Shown piece after piece: positions 24,769-35,196 of a DNA stretch of 49,055 nt. Under the pieces are notes generated by a model. The model made no database searches. It was not told the DNA's origin and was given only the letters and a program-made list of their open reading frames with translations. Both the position numbers and the translations under genes were made by a program. Source of the DNA: Bordetella parapertussis (GTDB taxonomy: Bacteria; Pseudomonadota; Gammaproteobacteria; Burkholderiales; Burkholderiaceae_C); contig CAMBSK010000020.1 of the NCBI GenBank assembly GCA_945870575.1, positions 1 to 49,055 of the forward strand, given 5' to 3'. Within the stretch, counting starts at the first letter, position 1, and each line of letters starts with the position of its first letter.

Positions 24769-27642
24769 ATGCAACACACCCCATTTACCACTGACAACGC
24801 CAGCAGCGGCGATTACCAAGCCTCGAGCTTAGAAAAGGCCGTCCAGCAAGCCTGGACACATGCTGACGTCTACCGCGTTACTGAAGACAAGTCGCGCCCC
24901 AAGTACTACGCCTGCTCCATGCTGCCTTACCCCAGCGGCAAATTGCACATGGGCCATGTGCGCAACTACACCATCAACGACATGCTCACCCGCCATTTGC
25001 GCATGAAGGGCTTCAACGTGCTCATGCCCATGGGCTGGGACGCGTTTGGCTTACCGGCTGAAAACGCAGCGCTCAAAAACGGCGTGCCACCGGCCAAGTG
25101 GACCTATGAAAACATCGCCTACATGAAGCTGCAAATGCAGGCCATGGGGCTGGCCATCGACTGGTCGCGCGAAGTCGCCACCTGTGACGCGAGCTATTAC
25201 AAATGGAACCAGTGGCTGTTTTTGAAGATGCTCGATATTGGCATTGCCTACCGCAAGACGCAAGTGGTGAACTGGGACCCGGTGGACCAAACCGTGCTGG
25301 CCAACGAGCAGGTAATTGACGGCAAAGGCTGGCGCACCGGTGCGGTGGTGGAAAAGCGCGAGATTCCCGGCTACTACCTGAAGATCACCGATTACGCCCA
25401 AGAACTGCTTGACCATGTGCAAATCGGCAACCCCAAAGCGACGTTGAACGGCTGGCCGGACAAAGTGCGTTTGATGCAGGAAAACTGGATTGGCAAATCC
25501 GAGGGCGTGCGGTTTGCGTTCACCCATGACATCCGGGACGCATCGGGTCAATTGATACAAGACGGCCGCATGTATGTGTTCACCACGCGTGCCGACACCA
25601 TCATGGGTGTGACGTTTTGTGCGGTGGCGCCCGAGCATCCGCTGGCATTGCATGCTGCTACTAGCAATCCGGATTTAGCTGCATTTATCGAGGAATGCAA
25701 AGCGGGAGGCACGACCGAAGCCGAGCTGGCGTTGAAAGACAAGGTTGGCCGGGACACCGGTTTGAAAGTGACGCATCCTTTGACCGGCGAACAAGTGGCT
25801 TTGTGGATCGGTAACTATGTGTTGATGAGCTATGGCGACGGCGCGGTCATGGGTGTGCCGGCGCATGATGAGCGCGATTTTGCGTTTGCTTTGAAGTACG
25901 GGTTGAGGATCAAGCAGGTTGTCGGGCTGGCTGGTAGTGATGCCGCTGGTAGGACGACATCGCGTTCGGATGGTGGTGCCGCTGCGGTGACTGCCCCCGG
26001 CTCGTCGGTCGCAGGCTCCGACTCCTCGCCAAAGGCAGTCCCCGCACCGGCTCACAAAGACAAAGTTGCAGGAGTATTCGATAACCAAGTTTGGAACGAC
26101 TGGTATGCCACCAAAGAAGGCGTATGCCTGAACTCCGGGGCATTTGACGGTTTGGGTTGCAAAGACGCTGTCAACAAAGTGGCCGAACTGCTGTCCGCCA
26201 AAAACCTGGGCGAGAAAAAAATCACCTGGCGTTTGCGCGACTGGGGCGTGAGCCGCCAGCGCTATTGGGGCACGCCGATTCCCATCATCCATTGCGATGA
26301 ACACGGCGCTGTGCCCGTGCCGGAAAAAGACCTGCCGGTGGTGTTGCCGCAAGACTGTATTCCTGATGGCTCGGGCAACCCCTTGCACAAACACGAAGGT
26401 TTCCACCAAGGCGTGGTGTGTCCGACCTGCGGCAAACCAGCGCGGCGCGAAACCGACACCATGGACACTTTCGTCGATTCGAGTTGGTATTACATGCGCT
26501 ACTGCGACCCGGGCAACGCCGACAAGATGGTGGCCGACGGCACCGACTATTGGATGCGCCAAGAGGGCGTGGCCACTGGCGGCAGCGGCATGGACCAGTA
26601 CATCGGTGGCATTGAACACGCCATTCTTCATCTGTTGTACGCTCGTTTCTGGACAAAGGTGATGCGCGATTTAGGCTTGGTGAAAGTGGATGAACCGTTC
26701 ACCAAACTGCTGACACAAGGCATGGTGCTCAACCATATTTACTCGCGCAAAGGCGAGAAAGGCGGTGTCGAGTATTTCTGGCCGCACGAGGTGCAAGACC
26801 AGCATGACGCCAGTGGCAAAGTGATTGGCGCAGTGCTGAAAGAAGCCAAAGGTAATTTACCTGCTGGTACACCTATCGTCTATGAAGGCGTGGGCACCAT
26901 GAGCAAGAGCAAAAACAATGGCGTGGACCCGCAAGACCTGATCGAGCGCTACGGCGCTGACACGGCGCGCCTGTACACCATGTTCACCGCGCCGCCCGAG
27001 GCCACGTTGGAGTGGAACGATTCGGCGGTGGAAGGCAGTTACCGGTTTTTGCGACGCGTCTGGAATTTTGCGCACAAGCACCGCGCCGCCATCACGCAAG
27101 GCATGGCGGTAGACCGCAGCCAATCGGTGGAATTCAGCAAGGCTGCCAAAGCTTTGCGCCTGGACATTCACAGCGTGCTCAAGCAGGCGAATTACGACTA
27201 CGAGCGCATGCAATACAACACCGTCGTGTCGGCGGTGATGAAAATGCTCAACACCTTGGAAGATGCGTCATTGAGTGACAGCGCGCAAGACTGCGCCGCC
27301 TTGGCGGAATGCGTTTCTATTTTGTTGCGCGTGCTGTACCCGGTGTGCCCGCACATCGCTTTTCATTTGTGGCAAGACTTGGGGCTCCAGAACGCTAGCG
27401 GCAGCTTGCTGGATGTTGAATGGCCTAAGGTTGACGACACCGCCTTGGTACGCGACGAAATCGAACTCATGCTGCAAGTCAACGGCAAGTTGCGCGGCTC
27501 CTTGGTGGTCAGCGCCAATGCAGACAAAACTGCCATCGAGCAGGCGGCGTTGGCCTGCGAAGCCTTCCAAAAACAAGCCCAGGGCGCGGCAGTGAAAAAA
27601 ATCATTGTGGTGCCCGGTCGTTTGGTTAACTTGGTGATCTGA
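24769..27642 (+). CDS. leuS: leucyl-tRNA synthetase with an extra insertion
   Basis: LeuRS charges tRNA-Leu and hydrolyses mischarged products. The HIGH motif lies in [14 protein letters not shown], and the second motif is [12 protein letters not shown]. The 957-residue length is about 95 more than E. coli LeuRS. About half of the excess is a low-complexity stretch at residues 387-434, rich in Gly, Ala, Ser and Pro, at the junction after the editing domain (following [10 protein letters not shown] and before the conserved [15 protein letters not shown]). The frame stays open through it, so the enzyme is probably functional. I use ATG 24769; a TTG at 24760 is possible. It overlaps lptE by one base. 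Confidence 0.95.
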   Translation: MQHTPFTTDNASSGDYQASSLEKAVQQAWTHADVYRVTEDKSRPKYYACSMLPYPSGKLHMGHVRNYTINDMLTRHLRMKGFNVLMPMGWDAFGLPAENAALKNGVPPAKWTYENIAYMKLQMQAMGLAIDWSREVATCDASYYKWNQWLFLKMLDIGIAYRKTQVVNWDPVDQTVLANEQVIDGKGWRTGAVVEKREIPGYYLKITDYAQELLDHVQIGNPKATLNGWPDKVRLMQENWIGKSEGVRFAFTHDIRDASGQLIQDGRMYVFTTRADTIMGVTFCAVAPEHPLALHAATSNPDLAAFIEECKAGGTTEAELALKDKVGRDTGLKVTHPLTGEQVALWIGNYVLMSYGDGAVMGVPAHDERDFAFALKYGLRIKQVVGLAGSDAAGRTTSRSDGGAAAVTAPGSSVAGSDSSPKAVPAPAHKDKVAGVFDNQVWNDWYATKEGVCLNSGAFDGLGCKDAVNKVAELLSAKNLGEKKITWRLRDWGVSRQRYWGTPIPIIHCDEHGAVPVPEKDLPVVLPQDCIPDGSGNPLHKHEGFHQGVVCPTCGKPARRETDTMDTFVDSSWYYMRYCDPGNADKMVADGTDYWMRQEGVATGGSGMDQYIGGIEHAILHLLYARFWTKVMRDLGLVKVDEPFTKLLTQGMVLNHIYSRKGEKGGVEYFWPHEVQDQHDASGKVIGAVLKEAKGNLPAGTPIVYEGVGTMSKSKNNGVDPQDLIERYGADTARLYTMFTAPPEATLEWNDSAVEGSYRFLRRVWNFAHKHRAAITQGMAVDRSQSVEFSKAAKALRLDIHSVLKQANYDYERMQYNTVVSAVMKMLNTLEDASLSDSAQDCAALAECVSILLRVLYPVCPHIAFHLWQDLGLQNASGSLLDVEWPKVDDTALVRDEIELMLQVNGKLRGSLVVSANADKTAIEQAALACEAFQKQAQGAAVKKIIVVPGRLVNLVI
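25927..26070. repeat. in-frame insertion in leuS with repeat-like DNA
   Basis: About 144 bases of leuS encode residues with no counterpart in the LeuRS sequences I know. The DNA contains GACTGCC (25989-25995) and its exact inverse GGCAGTC (26034-26040), as well as a short direct repeat GCTGGTAG (two copies 15 bases apart near 25930). The length is a multiple of three. This is the pattern expected of a small palindromic element that inserted into a gene and was tolerated, but no second copy occurs in this window to prove that it is mobile. Confidence 0.45.
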
Positions 27643-28190
27643 TGCCACATTCCCAAGCTGTTGACGTGCTGTCCCGCCGTGCGCTGTTGAATCAAACCTG
27701 GCGGGCGGGCACAGCGCTGGCAAGTGCTGCTTTGTTGACGGCTTGCGGCTTTCAGTTGCGCAAAGCGCCTGAACTGGCCTTTAGCACCATGTATACGAAC
27801 ATAGCCGAGGCTTCTGTGTTCGGGCAATTGCTCAAGCGCAATCTCAAGACCATCAACAACCTTGAAGTCATCACCGACACCCGCGAGATTGAGCGCGCAC
27901 AAGTGATTCTGGAGTTGATTCAGGAAGCACAGGAAAAAGTAATTCTCAGTAAATCGTCTACCGGTACCGTGCGCGAATACGTGTTGCGTTATCGGGTGCG
28001 TTTCAAGTTGCGCACCCGTGACGGGTTCGAGCTGATTCCGGATTCCGAGCTGATACAGGAGCGCGAAATCAGTTTCAATGAAACCGCTGCCTTATCCAAG
28101 GAAACTGAAGAGCAATTGCTTTACCGCGATATGCGTTCTGACCTGGTGCAGCAATTGATGCGTCGCCTGGCCGCAGTGCGCCAACTCTGA
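27642..28190 (+). CDS. lptE: LPS-assembly lipoprotein LptE
   Basis: LptE is an outer-membrane lipoprotein that plugs the LptD barrel and helps place lipopolysaccharide at the cell surface. The 182-residue protein has a long N-terminal region with a signal ending LLTAC (Cys35 lipidated) and then GFQLRKAPELAF, the usual LptE start. REYVLRYRVRFKLRTRDG matches the beta-sheet core. It shares one base with leuS, the leuS-lptE-holA order found across proteobacteria. Confidence 0.9.
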   Translation: MPHSQAVDVLSRRALLNQTWRAGTALASAALLTACGFQLRKAPELAFSTMYTNIAEASVFGQLLKRNLKTINNLEVITDTREIERAQVILELIQEAQEKVILSKSSTGTVREYVLRYRVRFKLRTRDGFELIPDSELIQEREISFNETAALSKETEEQLLYRDMRSDLVQQLMRRLAAVRQL

Positions 28191-28199
28191 TCCGTCGCC

Positions 28200-29252
28200 A
28201 TGCAAATCGCGCCCGCCCGTTTGCCGGAACACCTGAACAAGGACTTGCGCAGTCTGTATACCTTGCACGGGGATGAGCCCTTGTTGCAACAAGAAGCTGC
28301 CGATCTGATTCGCCAGAGCGCCCGCGCCCGTGGCTATACCGAGCGCCATGTGTTCACCGTGGCCGGCGCGCATTTCAACTGGGGCGAGGTGCACGCTGCC
28401 GGCGCCTCCATGAGTTTGTTTGCTGACAAGTTGATCCTGGACCTGCGCATACCTTCTGGGAAACCCGGCAAAGAGGGCAGCGTCGCTTTGCAGCAACTCG
28501 CTGAAAGCACCGCAGGCAATGACGCCGTGCTGTTGCTGGTGTCTTTGCCCCGGCTGGACAAAACCGCCAAATCCAGCGGCTGGTATCTAGCGCTGGAGGC
28601 CAACGGGGCAACGCTTCAACTTGATCCGGTAGAGCGCCCGGCATTGCCTGCCTGGATTGCACACCGCTTGGGTGAGCAACAGCAGCGTGTACGTGAAGGC
28701 GAAGAGGGCCAGCGCAGCTTGCAATTTTTTGCCGACCGGGTCGAAGGCAATTTATTGGCGGCATACCAGGAAATTCAAAAACTCGGGCTTTTGTACCCTC
28801 ATGGCGAATTGAGTTTTGAACAAATCGAGCAAGCGGTGTTGAACGTGGCGCGTTATGACGTGTTCAAACTGGGTGAAGCCGTGCTTGCCGGCCAACACCT
28901 GCGGGTGCAGCGCATGGTTGACGGTTTGCAGGCCGAGGGCGTGGCCGAGGTGCTGGTGCATTACACCTTGGCCGAAGACATACGCAGTTTGAAGCGTGTC
29001 AAGGATGCGGTGTCCGCCGGTCGACCTCTGCCCCAGGTCTTGCGCGAACAACGCGTTTGGGGCCACAGGGAGCGACTGTTTGAGCGTGTCTTGCCACAGC
29101 TGACACCGACTGTACTCAATCGCTTGCTGCAAAGTGCGCATCAGGTTGACGGCGTCGTCAAAGGCATGAAACTGCCGACCTGGCCGTCAAATAACTGGCA
29201 GGCATTGCTGCGCCTGGCACTGATGTTCAGCAAGGCTTGCAGCCCGCGCTGA
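28200..29252 (+). CDS. holA: DNA polymerase III delta subunit
   Basis: HolA (350 residues) opens the beta sliding clamp within the clamp loader. The start [29 protein letters not shown] and the segment [24 protein letters not shown] match the family. It has the three-domain size expected, and motifs of the P-loop type are not expected in delta. It lies nine bases after lptE and 31 before proA. Confidence 0.92.
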   Translation: MQIAPARLPEHLNKDLRSLYTLHGDEPLLQQEAADLIRQSARARGYTERHVFTVAGAHFNWGEVHAAGASMSLFADKLILDLRIPSGKPGKEGSVALQQLAESTAGNDAVLLLVSLPRLDKTAKSSGWYLALEANGATLQLDPVERPALPAWIAHRLGEQQQRVREGEEGQRSLQFFADRVEGNLLAAYQEIQKLGLLYPHGELSFEQIEQAVLNVARYDVFKLGEAVLAGQHLRVQRMVDGLQAEGVAEVLVHYTLAEDIRSLKRVKDAVSAGRPLPQVLREQRVWGHRERLFERVLPQLTPTVLNRLLQSAHQVDGVVKGMKLPTWPSNNWQALLRLALMFSKACSPR

Positions 29253-29283
29253 CGCCCGGGCGCATGTCTGCCAAAATCCAGAC

Positions 29284-30564
29284 ATGAACGCACACACCAT
29301 TCCCGAATTGATGTTGGCCTTGGGGCAACAGGCCAAAGCCGCCAGCGCTGTCATGGCCAAGGCCAGCGCCGGCCACAAAAGTGCGGCCTTGCGAGAGCTT
29401 GCCCGCTTGTTGCGCAGCGATACCGGGGCACTGGTCATCGCCAACCAGACCGATTTGCAAAAGGCCAAGGCCAACGGTTTGGACGGCCCTATGCTGGACC
29501 GACTCAAACTCACACCGTCCATTTTGGAAACTTGCGCCATCGGTTGTGAGCAACTCGCGGTCATGCCCGACATCATTGGCAGCATCACCGGCATGACGCA
29601 ACAACCCAGCGGCATACGTGTGGGTCAAATGCGTGTGCCCATTGGTGTGTTCGGCATGATTTTTGAGAGCCGACCCAACGTCACCATCGAGGCGGCATCT
29701 TTAGCCATCAAAAGCGGCAACGCCTGCATTTTGCGCGGCGGCTCTGAAGCTTTGGCGTCCAACACCGCACTGGCGCAACGCGTGCAACAGGCTTTGCATA
29801 GCGCCGGTTTGCCGCGCGATGCGGTGCAACTGGTGCCCACCACCGACCGCGAAGCCGTTGGTCAGTTGATCGCCATGCCGGCTTATGTGGATGTCATCAT
29901 TCCGCGCGGCGGCAAAGGCTTGATCGAGCGTATCAGCCGCGACGCCAAGGTGCCGGTGATCAAACATTTGGACGGCAATTGCCACACTTACATCGACGAT
30001 CCGTGCGACTTGGACATGGCGATTCGCGTCACCGACAACGCCAAAACACAAAAGTACAGCCCTTGCAATGCCACCGAAAGTCTGCTGGTAGCGCGCGGTG
30101 TGGCAGCCGCATTTTTACCGCGCATCGGTGCGGTGTTGGCAGCCAAGGGCGTGGAGATGCGTTGCTGCCCCGAAAGCAAAGCGCTGTTGCAAAGCGTCAA
30201 GGGTGCGGTGTTGAAAGACGCGACGGAGCAAGATTGGTTCGAGGAGTATTTGGCACCCATCATCAGCATCAAAGTGGTCGAAGGTGTGGACGCAGCCATT
30301 AAACATATCAACCATTACAGCAGCCACCACACCGATGCCATCCTCACGCTCAACCATGTGAACGGTCAACGCTTTGTGCGCGAGGTGGATTCAGCCAGCG
30401 TGATGATCAACGCCAGCACCCGGTTTGCCGATGGCTTCGAGTACGGCTTGGGTGCCGAGATTGGCATCTCCACCGACAAGTTTCATGCGCGCGGCCCGGT
30501 CGGTATTGAGGGGCTGACGTCGTTGAAGGTTGTGGTGTTGGGTGAGGGTGAGGTACGGGGTTGA
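29284..30564 (+). CDS. proA: gamma-glutamyl phosphate reductase
   Basis: ProA reduces glutamyl-5-phosphate to glutamate-5-semialdehyde in proline synthesis. The 426-residue protein is of aldehyde-dehydrogenase fold. Cys261 in [13 protein letters not shown] is the catalytic cysteine, and the [20 protein letters not shown] and [10 protein letters not shown] blocks are typical. The C-terminal [16 protein letters not shown] is complete. proB is not adjacent. The gene ends a long co-directional run from bamE; the next 333 bases lack an intact gene. Confidence 0.96.
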   Translation: MNAHTIPELMLALGQQAKAASAVMAKASAGHKSAALRELARLLRSDTGALVIANQTDLQKAKANGLDGPMLDRLKLTPSILETCAIGCEQLAVMPDIIGSITGMTQQPSGIRVGQMRVPIGVFGMIFESRPNVTIEAASLAIKSGNACILRGGSEALASNTALAQRVQQALHSAGLPRDAVQLVPTTDREAVGQLIAMPAYVDVIIPRGGKGLIERISRDAKVPVIKHLDGNCHTYIDDPCDLDMAIRVTDNAKTQKYSPCNATESLLVARGVAAAFLPRIGAVLAAKGVEMRCCPESKALLQSVKGAVLKDATEQDWFEEYLAPIISIKVVEGVDAAIKHINHYSSHHTDAILTLNHVNGQRFVREVDSASVMINASTRFADGFEYGLGAEIGISTDKFHARGPVGIEGLTSLKVVVLGEGEVRG

Positions 30565-30566
30565 GG

Positions 30567-30800
30567 TTGATTTACTTCAAGCTCTGGTTTGAGATTGGGT
30601 CTGTTGACAGCACAGCATATGAGCTGATTGCGTCATTGCCAGTTTTACATCCCTGAATCTTCAGGCTTAGCCTTGTTTTTTCTTTGGCTTCAAAGAGGGA
30701 AGCTGTCAAGGACATAGCGCAGATTAATCGTGAAATCAGACTTGGAAAAGAAGAATGCCATGTCGATCAACATAAAGAGAACTTCTTTGTTCGAGCTTGA
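30567..30800 (+). pseudogene. possible remnant of a small gene
   Basis: Just after proA, one reading frame runs 78 codons (30567-30800) with a single internal TGA at 30654-30656. The translation looks protein-like, with LIYFKLWFEIGSVDSTAYE before the stop and KDIAQINREIRLGKEECHV after it, but has no ATG start and no family that I recognise. It could be a decayed gene or chance. On the other strand, a 27-codon frame begins with an ATG at 30774 in the same place and is equally unclear. The local base composition is more AT-rich than the flanking genes. Confidence 0.3.
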
Positions 30801-30897
30801 CTTTCAGTTGCTTATTTTGTAATCCTGTCACAAGCGCATCGCTTGAAACTGTCAAAATCATCCCCATATCCGAAAAACACACGAGACGACAAGCCCC
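30801..30897 (+). promoter_or_regulatory. gshA upstream region with a weak promoter candidate
   Basis: TTGACT (30797-30802) and TGTAAT (30818-30823) could form a sigma-70 promoter with a short 15-base spacer. The rest, up to the gshA ATG, shows no gene, hairpin or strong ribosome binding site. Together with the preceding remnant this makes up the 333-base gap between proA and gshA. Confidence 0.25.
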
Positions 30898-32193
30898 ATG
30901 GTTCCCCACCTCATCACCGCGCTCACCGGCCCCATCAACGAGCTAGAACAGCGCATCATCGACTCCATGCCGGCCATAGAACGCTGGTTTCGCATGGAAT
31001 GGATGGAGCACACCCCGCCTTTTTACTCCTCGGTCGATATCCGCAATGCCGGCTTCAAACTAGCGCCGGTGGACACCAACCTGTACCCTGGCGGCTGGAA
31101 TAACCTTACCCCCGAGATGTTGCCGTTGGCTGTGCAGGCGGCGATGGCAGCGATTGAAAAAATCTGCCCAGAAGCGCGTAACCTGCTGCTGATTCCCGAG
31201 AACCACACGCGCAACACTTTTTACCTCAGCAATGTCGCGCAACTGGCACGCATCTTCAACATGGCCGGGCTGAATGTGCGCATAGGCTCTATCAACCCGG
31301 ACATCAAGGAAAACACCGCGTTTGAATTGCCTAATGGCGACAGCCTTTTGCTCGAGCCGGTGATACGCAACAAAACCCGCCTGGGCTTGAAAGACTTCGA
31401 CCCTTGCACCATTTTGCTGAACAACGATTTGAGCGCCGGTATTCCCGGCATTTTGGAAGACCTGCACGAGCAATACCTGTTGCCGCCGCTGCATGCGGGC
31501 TGGTGTGTGCGCCGCAAGAGCATTCACTTTGCCAATTACGAGGAAACCGCCAAGCGCTTTGGTAAATTGCTGGGCATTGATCCTTGGCTGATCAATCCCA
31601 TGTTCAGCCAATGCGGCGAGGTGAATTTCGCCGAGGGCGAAGGCATGGAATGTCTGACCACCAATGTGGATGCGCTGTTGACCAAGATCCGGCGCAAGTA
31701 CAAGGAATTCGGCATACACGAAAAGCCGTTTGTGATTGTCAAAGCCGACAACGGCACCTATGGCATGGGCATCATGACGGTGCGCGATGTCAAAGACCTG
31801 GAAGTGCTCAACCGTAAAACCCGTAACAAAATGAGTGTGGTCAAGGACGGCCAAGAAGTTAATCAAGTCATCATCCAGGAAGGCGTACAGACCAACGAAC
31901 GCATCAATGATGCGGTGGCCGAACCGGTGGTTTACATGATGGACCGCTATGTCGTCGGCGGTTTTTACCGGGTTCATGCCGACAGAGGCATTGACGAAAA
32001 TCTGAATGCACCCGGCTCCAGCTTTGTGCCCTTGGCGTTTGAGCAAAGCGCCCACACACCGCAACCAGGCATGAAACCGGGTGCCAGCACGCCCAACCGC
32101 TTTTACATGTATGGCGTGATCGCCCGACTGGCCATGCTGGCAGCCAGCTATGAGCTGGAAGCCACCGACCCGGACGCTGAGGTTTACGAGTAA
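30898..32193 (+). CDS. gshA: glutamate-cysteine ligase, Acidithiobacillus type
   Basis: This 431-residue enzyme makes gamma-glutamylcysteine, the first step of glutathione synthesis. It is not of the E. coli GshA type; it resembles the family first found in Acidithiobacillus ferrooxidans and common in Burkholderiales. Blocks such as FYSSVDIRNAGFKLAPVDTN, GGWNNL, KSIHFANYEE and FVIVKADNGTYGMG are typical, the last looking like an ATP-grasp-like loop. The ATG at 30898 has only a weak ribosome binding site. gshB follows after kup, so both steps of glutathione synthesis are encoded here. Confidence 0.9.
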   Translation: MVPHLITALTGPINELEQRIIDSMPAIERWFRMEWMEHTPPFYSSVDIRNAGFKLAPVDTNLYPGGWNNLTPEMLPLAVQAAMAAIEKICPEARNLLLIPENHTRNTFYLSNVAQLARIFNMAGLNVRIGSINPDIKENTAFELPNGDSLLLEPVIRNKTRLGLKDFDPCTILLNNDLSAGIPGILEDLHEQYLLPPLHAGWCVRRKSIHFANYEETAKRFGKLLGIDPWLINPMFSQCGEVNFAEGEGMECLTTNVDALLTKIRRKYKEFGIHEKPFVIVKADNGTYGMGIMTVRDVKDLEVLNRKTRNKMSVVKDGQEVNQVIIQEGVQTNERINDAVAEPVVYMMDRYVVGGFYRVHADRGIDENLNAPGSSFVPLAFEQSAHTPQPGMKPGASTPNRFYMYGVIARLAMLAASYELEATDPDAEVYE

Positions 32194-32279
32194 AAAATAA
32201 TTCTTTGCTGCAGTGCGGAATCGTTAAACTCTGCGCTTCTTAGATTTCCGGTAGGGCGGCAACAGTCGCTTGAAGTTTT

Positions 32280-34166
32280 ATGAGTGAAGCGCAAAGCCAA
32301 GAACAGCCCAAATCTTCATTGGCGGGTTTGACATTGGGCGCCATTGGCGTGGTGTACGGCGATATCGGTACCAGCGTGCTTTACTCCATCAAGGAAGTAT
32401 TCGGTTCTGGTCATGTGGCCTTCACGCCAGACAACGTCATGGGCATCCTCTCCTTGTTCTTCTGGACGCTGACTTTTATCGTGTCGCTCAAGTATGTGAC
32501 CTTGGTGCTGCGTGCAGATAACAACGGCGAGGGCGGCCTGGTGGCCATGCTGGCGCTGGCCTCCTCATCTGTGCGCGACAAACCGCGTTTGCGCAGCGTG
32601 TTGCTGGTGGTGGGTATTTTCGGCACTTGCTTGTTTTATGGCGATGGTGTGATTACCCCGGCCATTTCGGTGTTGTCGGCGGTAGAGGGTTTGGAAGTGG
32701 TGTCGCCAACTTTTAAACGATTCGTCATACCTCTCACGCTTTTGATTTTGCTGTGTTTGTTCGCTGTGCAAAAACGAGGCACGGGCGGTATCGGTAAATT
32801 TTTTGGTCCGATCACGTTGGTGTGGTTCATTGCCATTGCCATGCTGGGGGTCTATCACATCGTCGATCATCCGGAAATTTTGTGGGCGGTCAGTCCGCAT
32901 TACGCCGCCATGTTTGTCTGGGATCAGCCGTTCACAGCATTCATCATTTTGGGGGCAGTGGTGTTGTGCGTGACCGGGGGCGAAGCCTTGTATGCCGACA
33001 TGGGCCATTTCGGAAAAAAACCGATTCGACTTGCATGGTTTTCCATCGTCATGCCCTGTTTGACATTGAACTACTTTGGCCAAGGCGCACTGTTGCTGGC
33101 CGAACCAGAGGCGGTCAAAAATCCTTTTTTCAATATGGCTCCCGACTGGGCCTTGATACCCTTGGTGATTCTCGCGACTGCGGCGACCGTGATTGCCTCT
33201 CAAGCCTTGATCACCGGCGCCTTCAGCGTGACCAAGCAAGTGATTCAACTGGGCTTTTTGCCGCGTTTGCAAATTCTGCACACCAGCGAAAAAGAAACGG
33301 GCCAGATTTACATGCCGCTGGTGAATTGGGGTTTGTTTGTCGTCATCGTACTGGCCGTGGTCATGTTCAAAACCTCTAGCAACTTGGCGGCGGCCTACGG
33401 CATTGCGGTGTGTACCGATATGTTGATCACCACCATTTTGACTTTCTATGTGATTCGCTACGCATGGAAATACCCGTTGTGGCTGTGCATCAGCGCGACC
33501 TCGGTCTTCTTTGTGGTGGACTTGGCATTTTGGAGCTCCAATATGCTCAAACTCGCGGACGGCGGTTGGTTCCCACTGGTCATAGGCGGCATGATTTTGG
33601 TATTGATGCTGACCTGGCGCGACGGCCGCGCTTTGTTGCACCACAAGACCCGCAATGAGGCCATTGACTTGTCTTCCTTCCTAGAGGCTTTGTTTATCGC
33701 GCCGCCAACCAGAGTAGAAGGCATAGCCGTGTTTTTGACGTCTGAGGACGGTATCGTGCCCAATGCCATGCTGCACAATTTGAAGCACAACAAGGTGTTG
33801 CACGAACAAAACCTGTTTGTCACCGTGCGCAACCACGAAGTGCCCTGGATTGCGACTGACAAGCGCATAGAGCTGCAAGACCTGGGAAGCCAATGTTGGC
33901 AGGTCATGGTGCACTATGGATTCATGGATGACCCGGATGTGCCGTTTGCGCTGAGTTTGTTGCGCGGCCAGGTCGGCGACATCAATAATATGAACACCAG
34001 TTATTTTCTGTCACGCGACAGCATCGTGCCTACCGTGGGCGGCGGTATGTCTCAGTGGCGTGAAAAATTGTTTGCCCAGATGTACCTCAACGCCAGTGCG
34101 GCGGCTGATTTTTTGAACCTGCCCAGCAACTCGGTGGTCGAGTTGGGCAGCAAAATCGAAATCTGA
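32280..34166 (+). CDS. kup: low-affinity potassium uptake protein Kup
   Basis: Kup (TrkD) imports K+ with protons across the inner membrane. The 628-residue protein has about twelve membrane segments in residues 15-450 and a cytoplasmic C-terminal domain. The signature [20 protein letters not shown], the loop [15 protein letters not shown] and [17 protein letters not shown] are diagnostic. It lies between gshA and gshB, 86 and 41 bases from them. Since PtsN controls K+ transport in several proteobacteria, it is a plausible target of the PTS-Ntr proteins in this window. Confidence 0.96.
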   Translation: MSEAQSQEQPKSSLAGLTLGAIGVVYGDIGTSVLYSIKEVFGSGHVAFTPDNVMGILSLFFWTLTFIVSLKYVTLVLRADNNGEGGLVAMLALASSSVRDKPRLRSVLLVVGIFGTCLFYGDGVITPAISVLSAVEGLEVVSPTFKRFVIPLTLLILLCLFAVQKRGTGGIGKFFGPITLVWFIAIAMLGVYHIVDHPEILWAVSPHYAAMFVWDQPFTAFIILGAVVLCVTGGEALYADMGHFGKKPIRLAWFSIVMPCLTLNYFGQGALLLAEPEAVKNPFFNMAPDWALIPLVILATAATVIASQALITGAFSVTKQVIQLGFLPRLQILHTSEKETGQIYMPLVNWGLFVVIVLAVVMFKTSSNLAAAYGIAVCTDMLITTILTFYVIRYAWKYPLWLCISATSVFFVVDLAFWSSNMLKLADGGWFPLVIGGMILVLMLTWRDGRALLHHKTRNEAIDLSSFLEALFIAPPTRVEGIAVFLTSEDGIVPNAMLHNLKHNKVLHEQNLFVTVRNHEVPWIATDKRIELQDLGSQCWQVMVHYGFMDDPDVPFALSLLRGQVGDINNMNTSYFLSRDSIVPTVGGGMSQWREKLFAQMYLNASAAADFLNLPSNSVVELGSKIEI

Positions 34167-34207
34167 TGCGTTTACTCTGGCCGACAACAGGCTGTTAACC
34201 TAGGCCT

Positions 34208-35161
34208 ATGTACATTCTGTTTGTTTGCGACCCGCTGACTTCTTTCCATATTGAGAAAGACAGCACCTTCACGATGATGCGCGAGGCGCAACAACGCGGG
34301 CACGCAGTGTGGGCCTGTGGAACACAAGACCTGTTCTGGCAAAGCGGTGCGCGAGTCAGCGCACACATGCAGCAGTTGTCTTTGACAGGTGATCCGCTGG
34401 CCTGGTTCACAACTCAATCGCAGGAAATACGTGCGCTTGCCGACGTGGATGTGGTCATCATGCGCAAAGACCCGCCGTTTGATAACGAGTATTTTTACGC
34501 CACACATCTGCTGAGCCAGGCCGCGCGCGAAGGCGCGCGCGTGTTCAACAGCCCACAGGCCTTGCGCGAACATCCCGAAAAACTGGCTTTGATGGAGTTC
34601 GCCGAATTCGCCAGCCCCACGCTGGTGAGCCGCAGTGCGCAGGCGATTCGCGATTTTCATACACAGCACAGTGACATCATCTTGAAGCCGCTGGACGGCA
34701 TGGGCGGCATGGGCATATTCCGGGTCAAAGCCGATGGGTTGAATTTGGGCAGCATCATCGAAACCCTGAACCGCGACGGCAGCACCAGCGTCATGGTGCA
34801 AAAGTTTTTACCTGCTATTGCGCAAGGAGATAAGCGCGTGCTGGTGATTGACGGTGAGCCGGTGCCGTTTGCGCTGGCGCGTATTCCCCAGGGCAACGAG
34901 GTGCGCGGCAACCTGGCAGCAGGCGGCAAAGGCGTGGCCCAGCCCTTGAGCCTGCGCGACAGGCAGATTGCCGAGAAGATCGGGCCGGTGCTGGCGGCGC
35001 ACGGTTTGCTGCTAGTCGGGCTGGACATCATCGGCGACTGTCTGACCGAGATCAATGTCACCAGTCCGACCTGCTTCAGAGAAATCACCGACCAGACCGG
35101 TTTTGATGTACCGGCCATGTTCATGACTGCGCTGGAGCGACGTCTGGTCGCCTCGCCCTAG
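34208..35161 (+). CDS. gshB: glutathione synthetase
   Basis: GshB adds glycine to gamma-glutamylcysteine with ATP. The 317-residue protein has the family start MYILFVCDPLTSFHIEKDST and the ATP-grasp loop KPLDGMGGMGIFRV (near residue 160). It also carries RVLVIDGEPVPFALARIPQ and the C-terminal GDCLTEINVTSPT metal and ATP site. The length is standard. It is the second glutathione gene, after gshA and kup. Confidence 0.96.
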   Translation: MYILFVCDPLTSFHIEKDSTFTMMREAQQRGHAVWACGTQDLFWQSGARVSAHMQQLSLTGDPLAWFTTQSQEIRALADVDVVIMRKDPPFDNEYFYATHLLSQAAREGARVFNSPQALREHPEKLALMEFAEFASPTLVSRSAQAIRDFHTQHSDIILKPLDGMGGMGIFRVKADGLNLGSIIETLNRDGSTSVMVQKFLPAIAQGDKRVLVIDGEPVPFALARIPQGNEVRGNLAAGGKGVAQPLSLRDRQIAEKIGPVLAAHGLLLVGLDIIGDCLTEINVTSPTCFREITDQTGFDVPAMFMTALERRLVASP

Positions 35162-35196
35162 TTCATCCGACCATGCACACAAGCTGTCTATAAGTG

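Noticed and set aside
31060..32064. A 334-codon minus-strand open frame opposite gshA
   Set aside because: It is antisense to a well-supported enzyme gene, shows biased Val/His/Gln content, and has no recognisable domain or ribosome binding site.
32565..33644. A 359-codon minus-strand open frame opposite kup
   Set aside because: The translation is a His/Gln-rich shadow of membrane-protein codons, with no domain, start signal or neighbour support.
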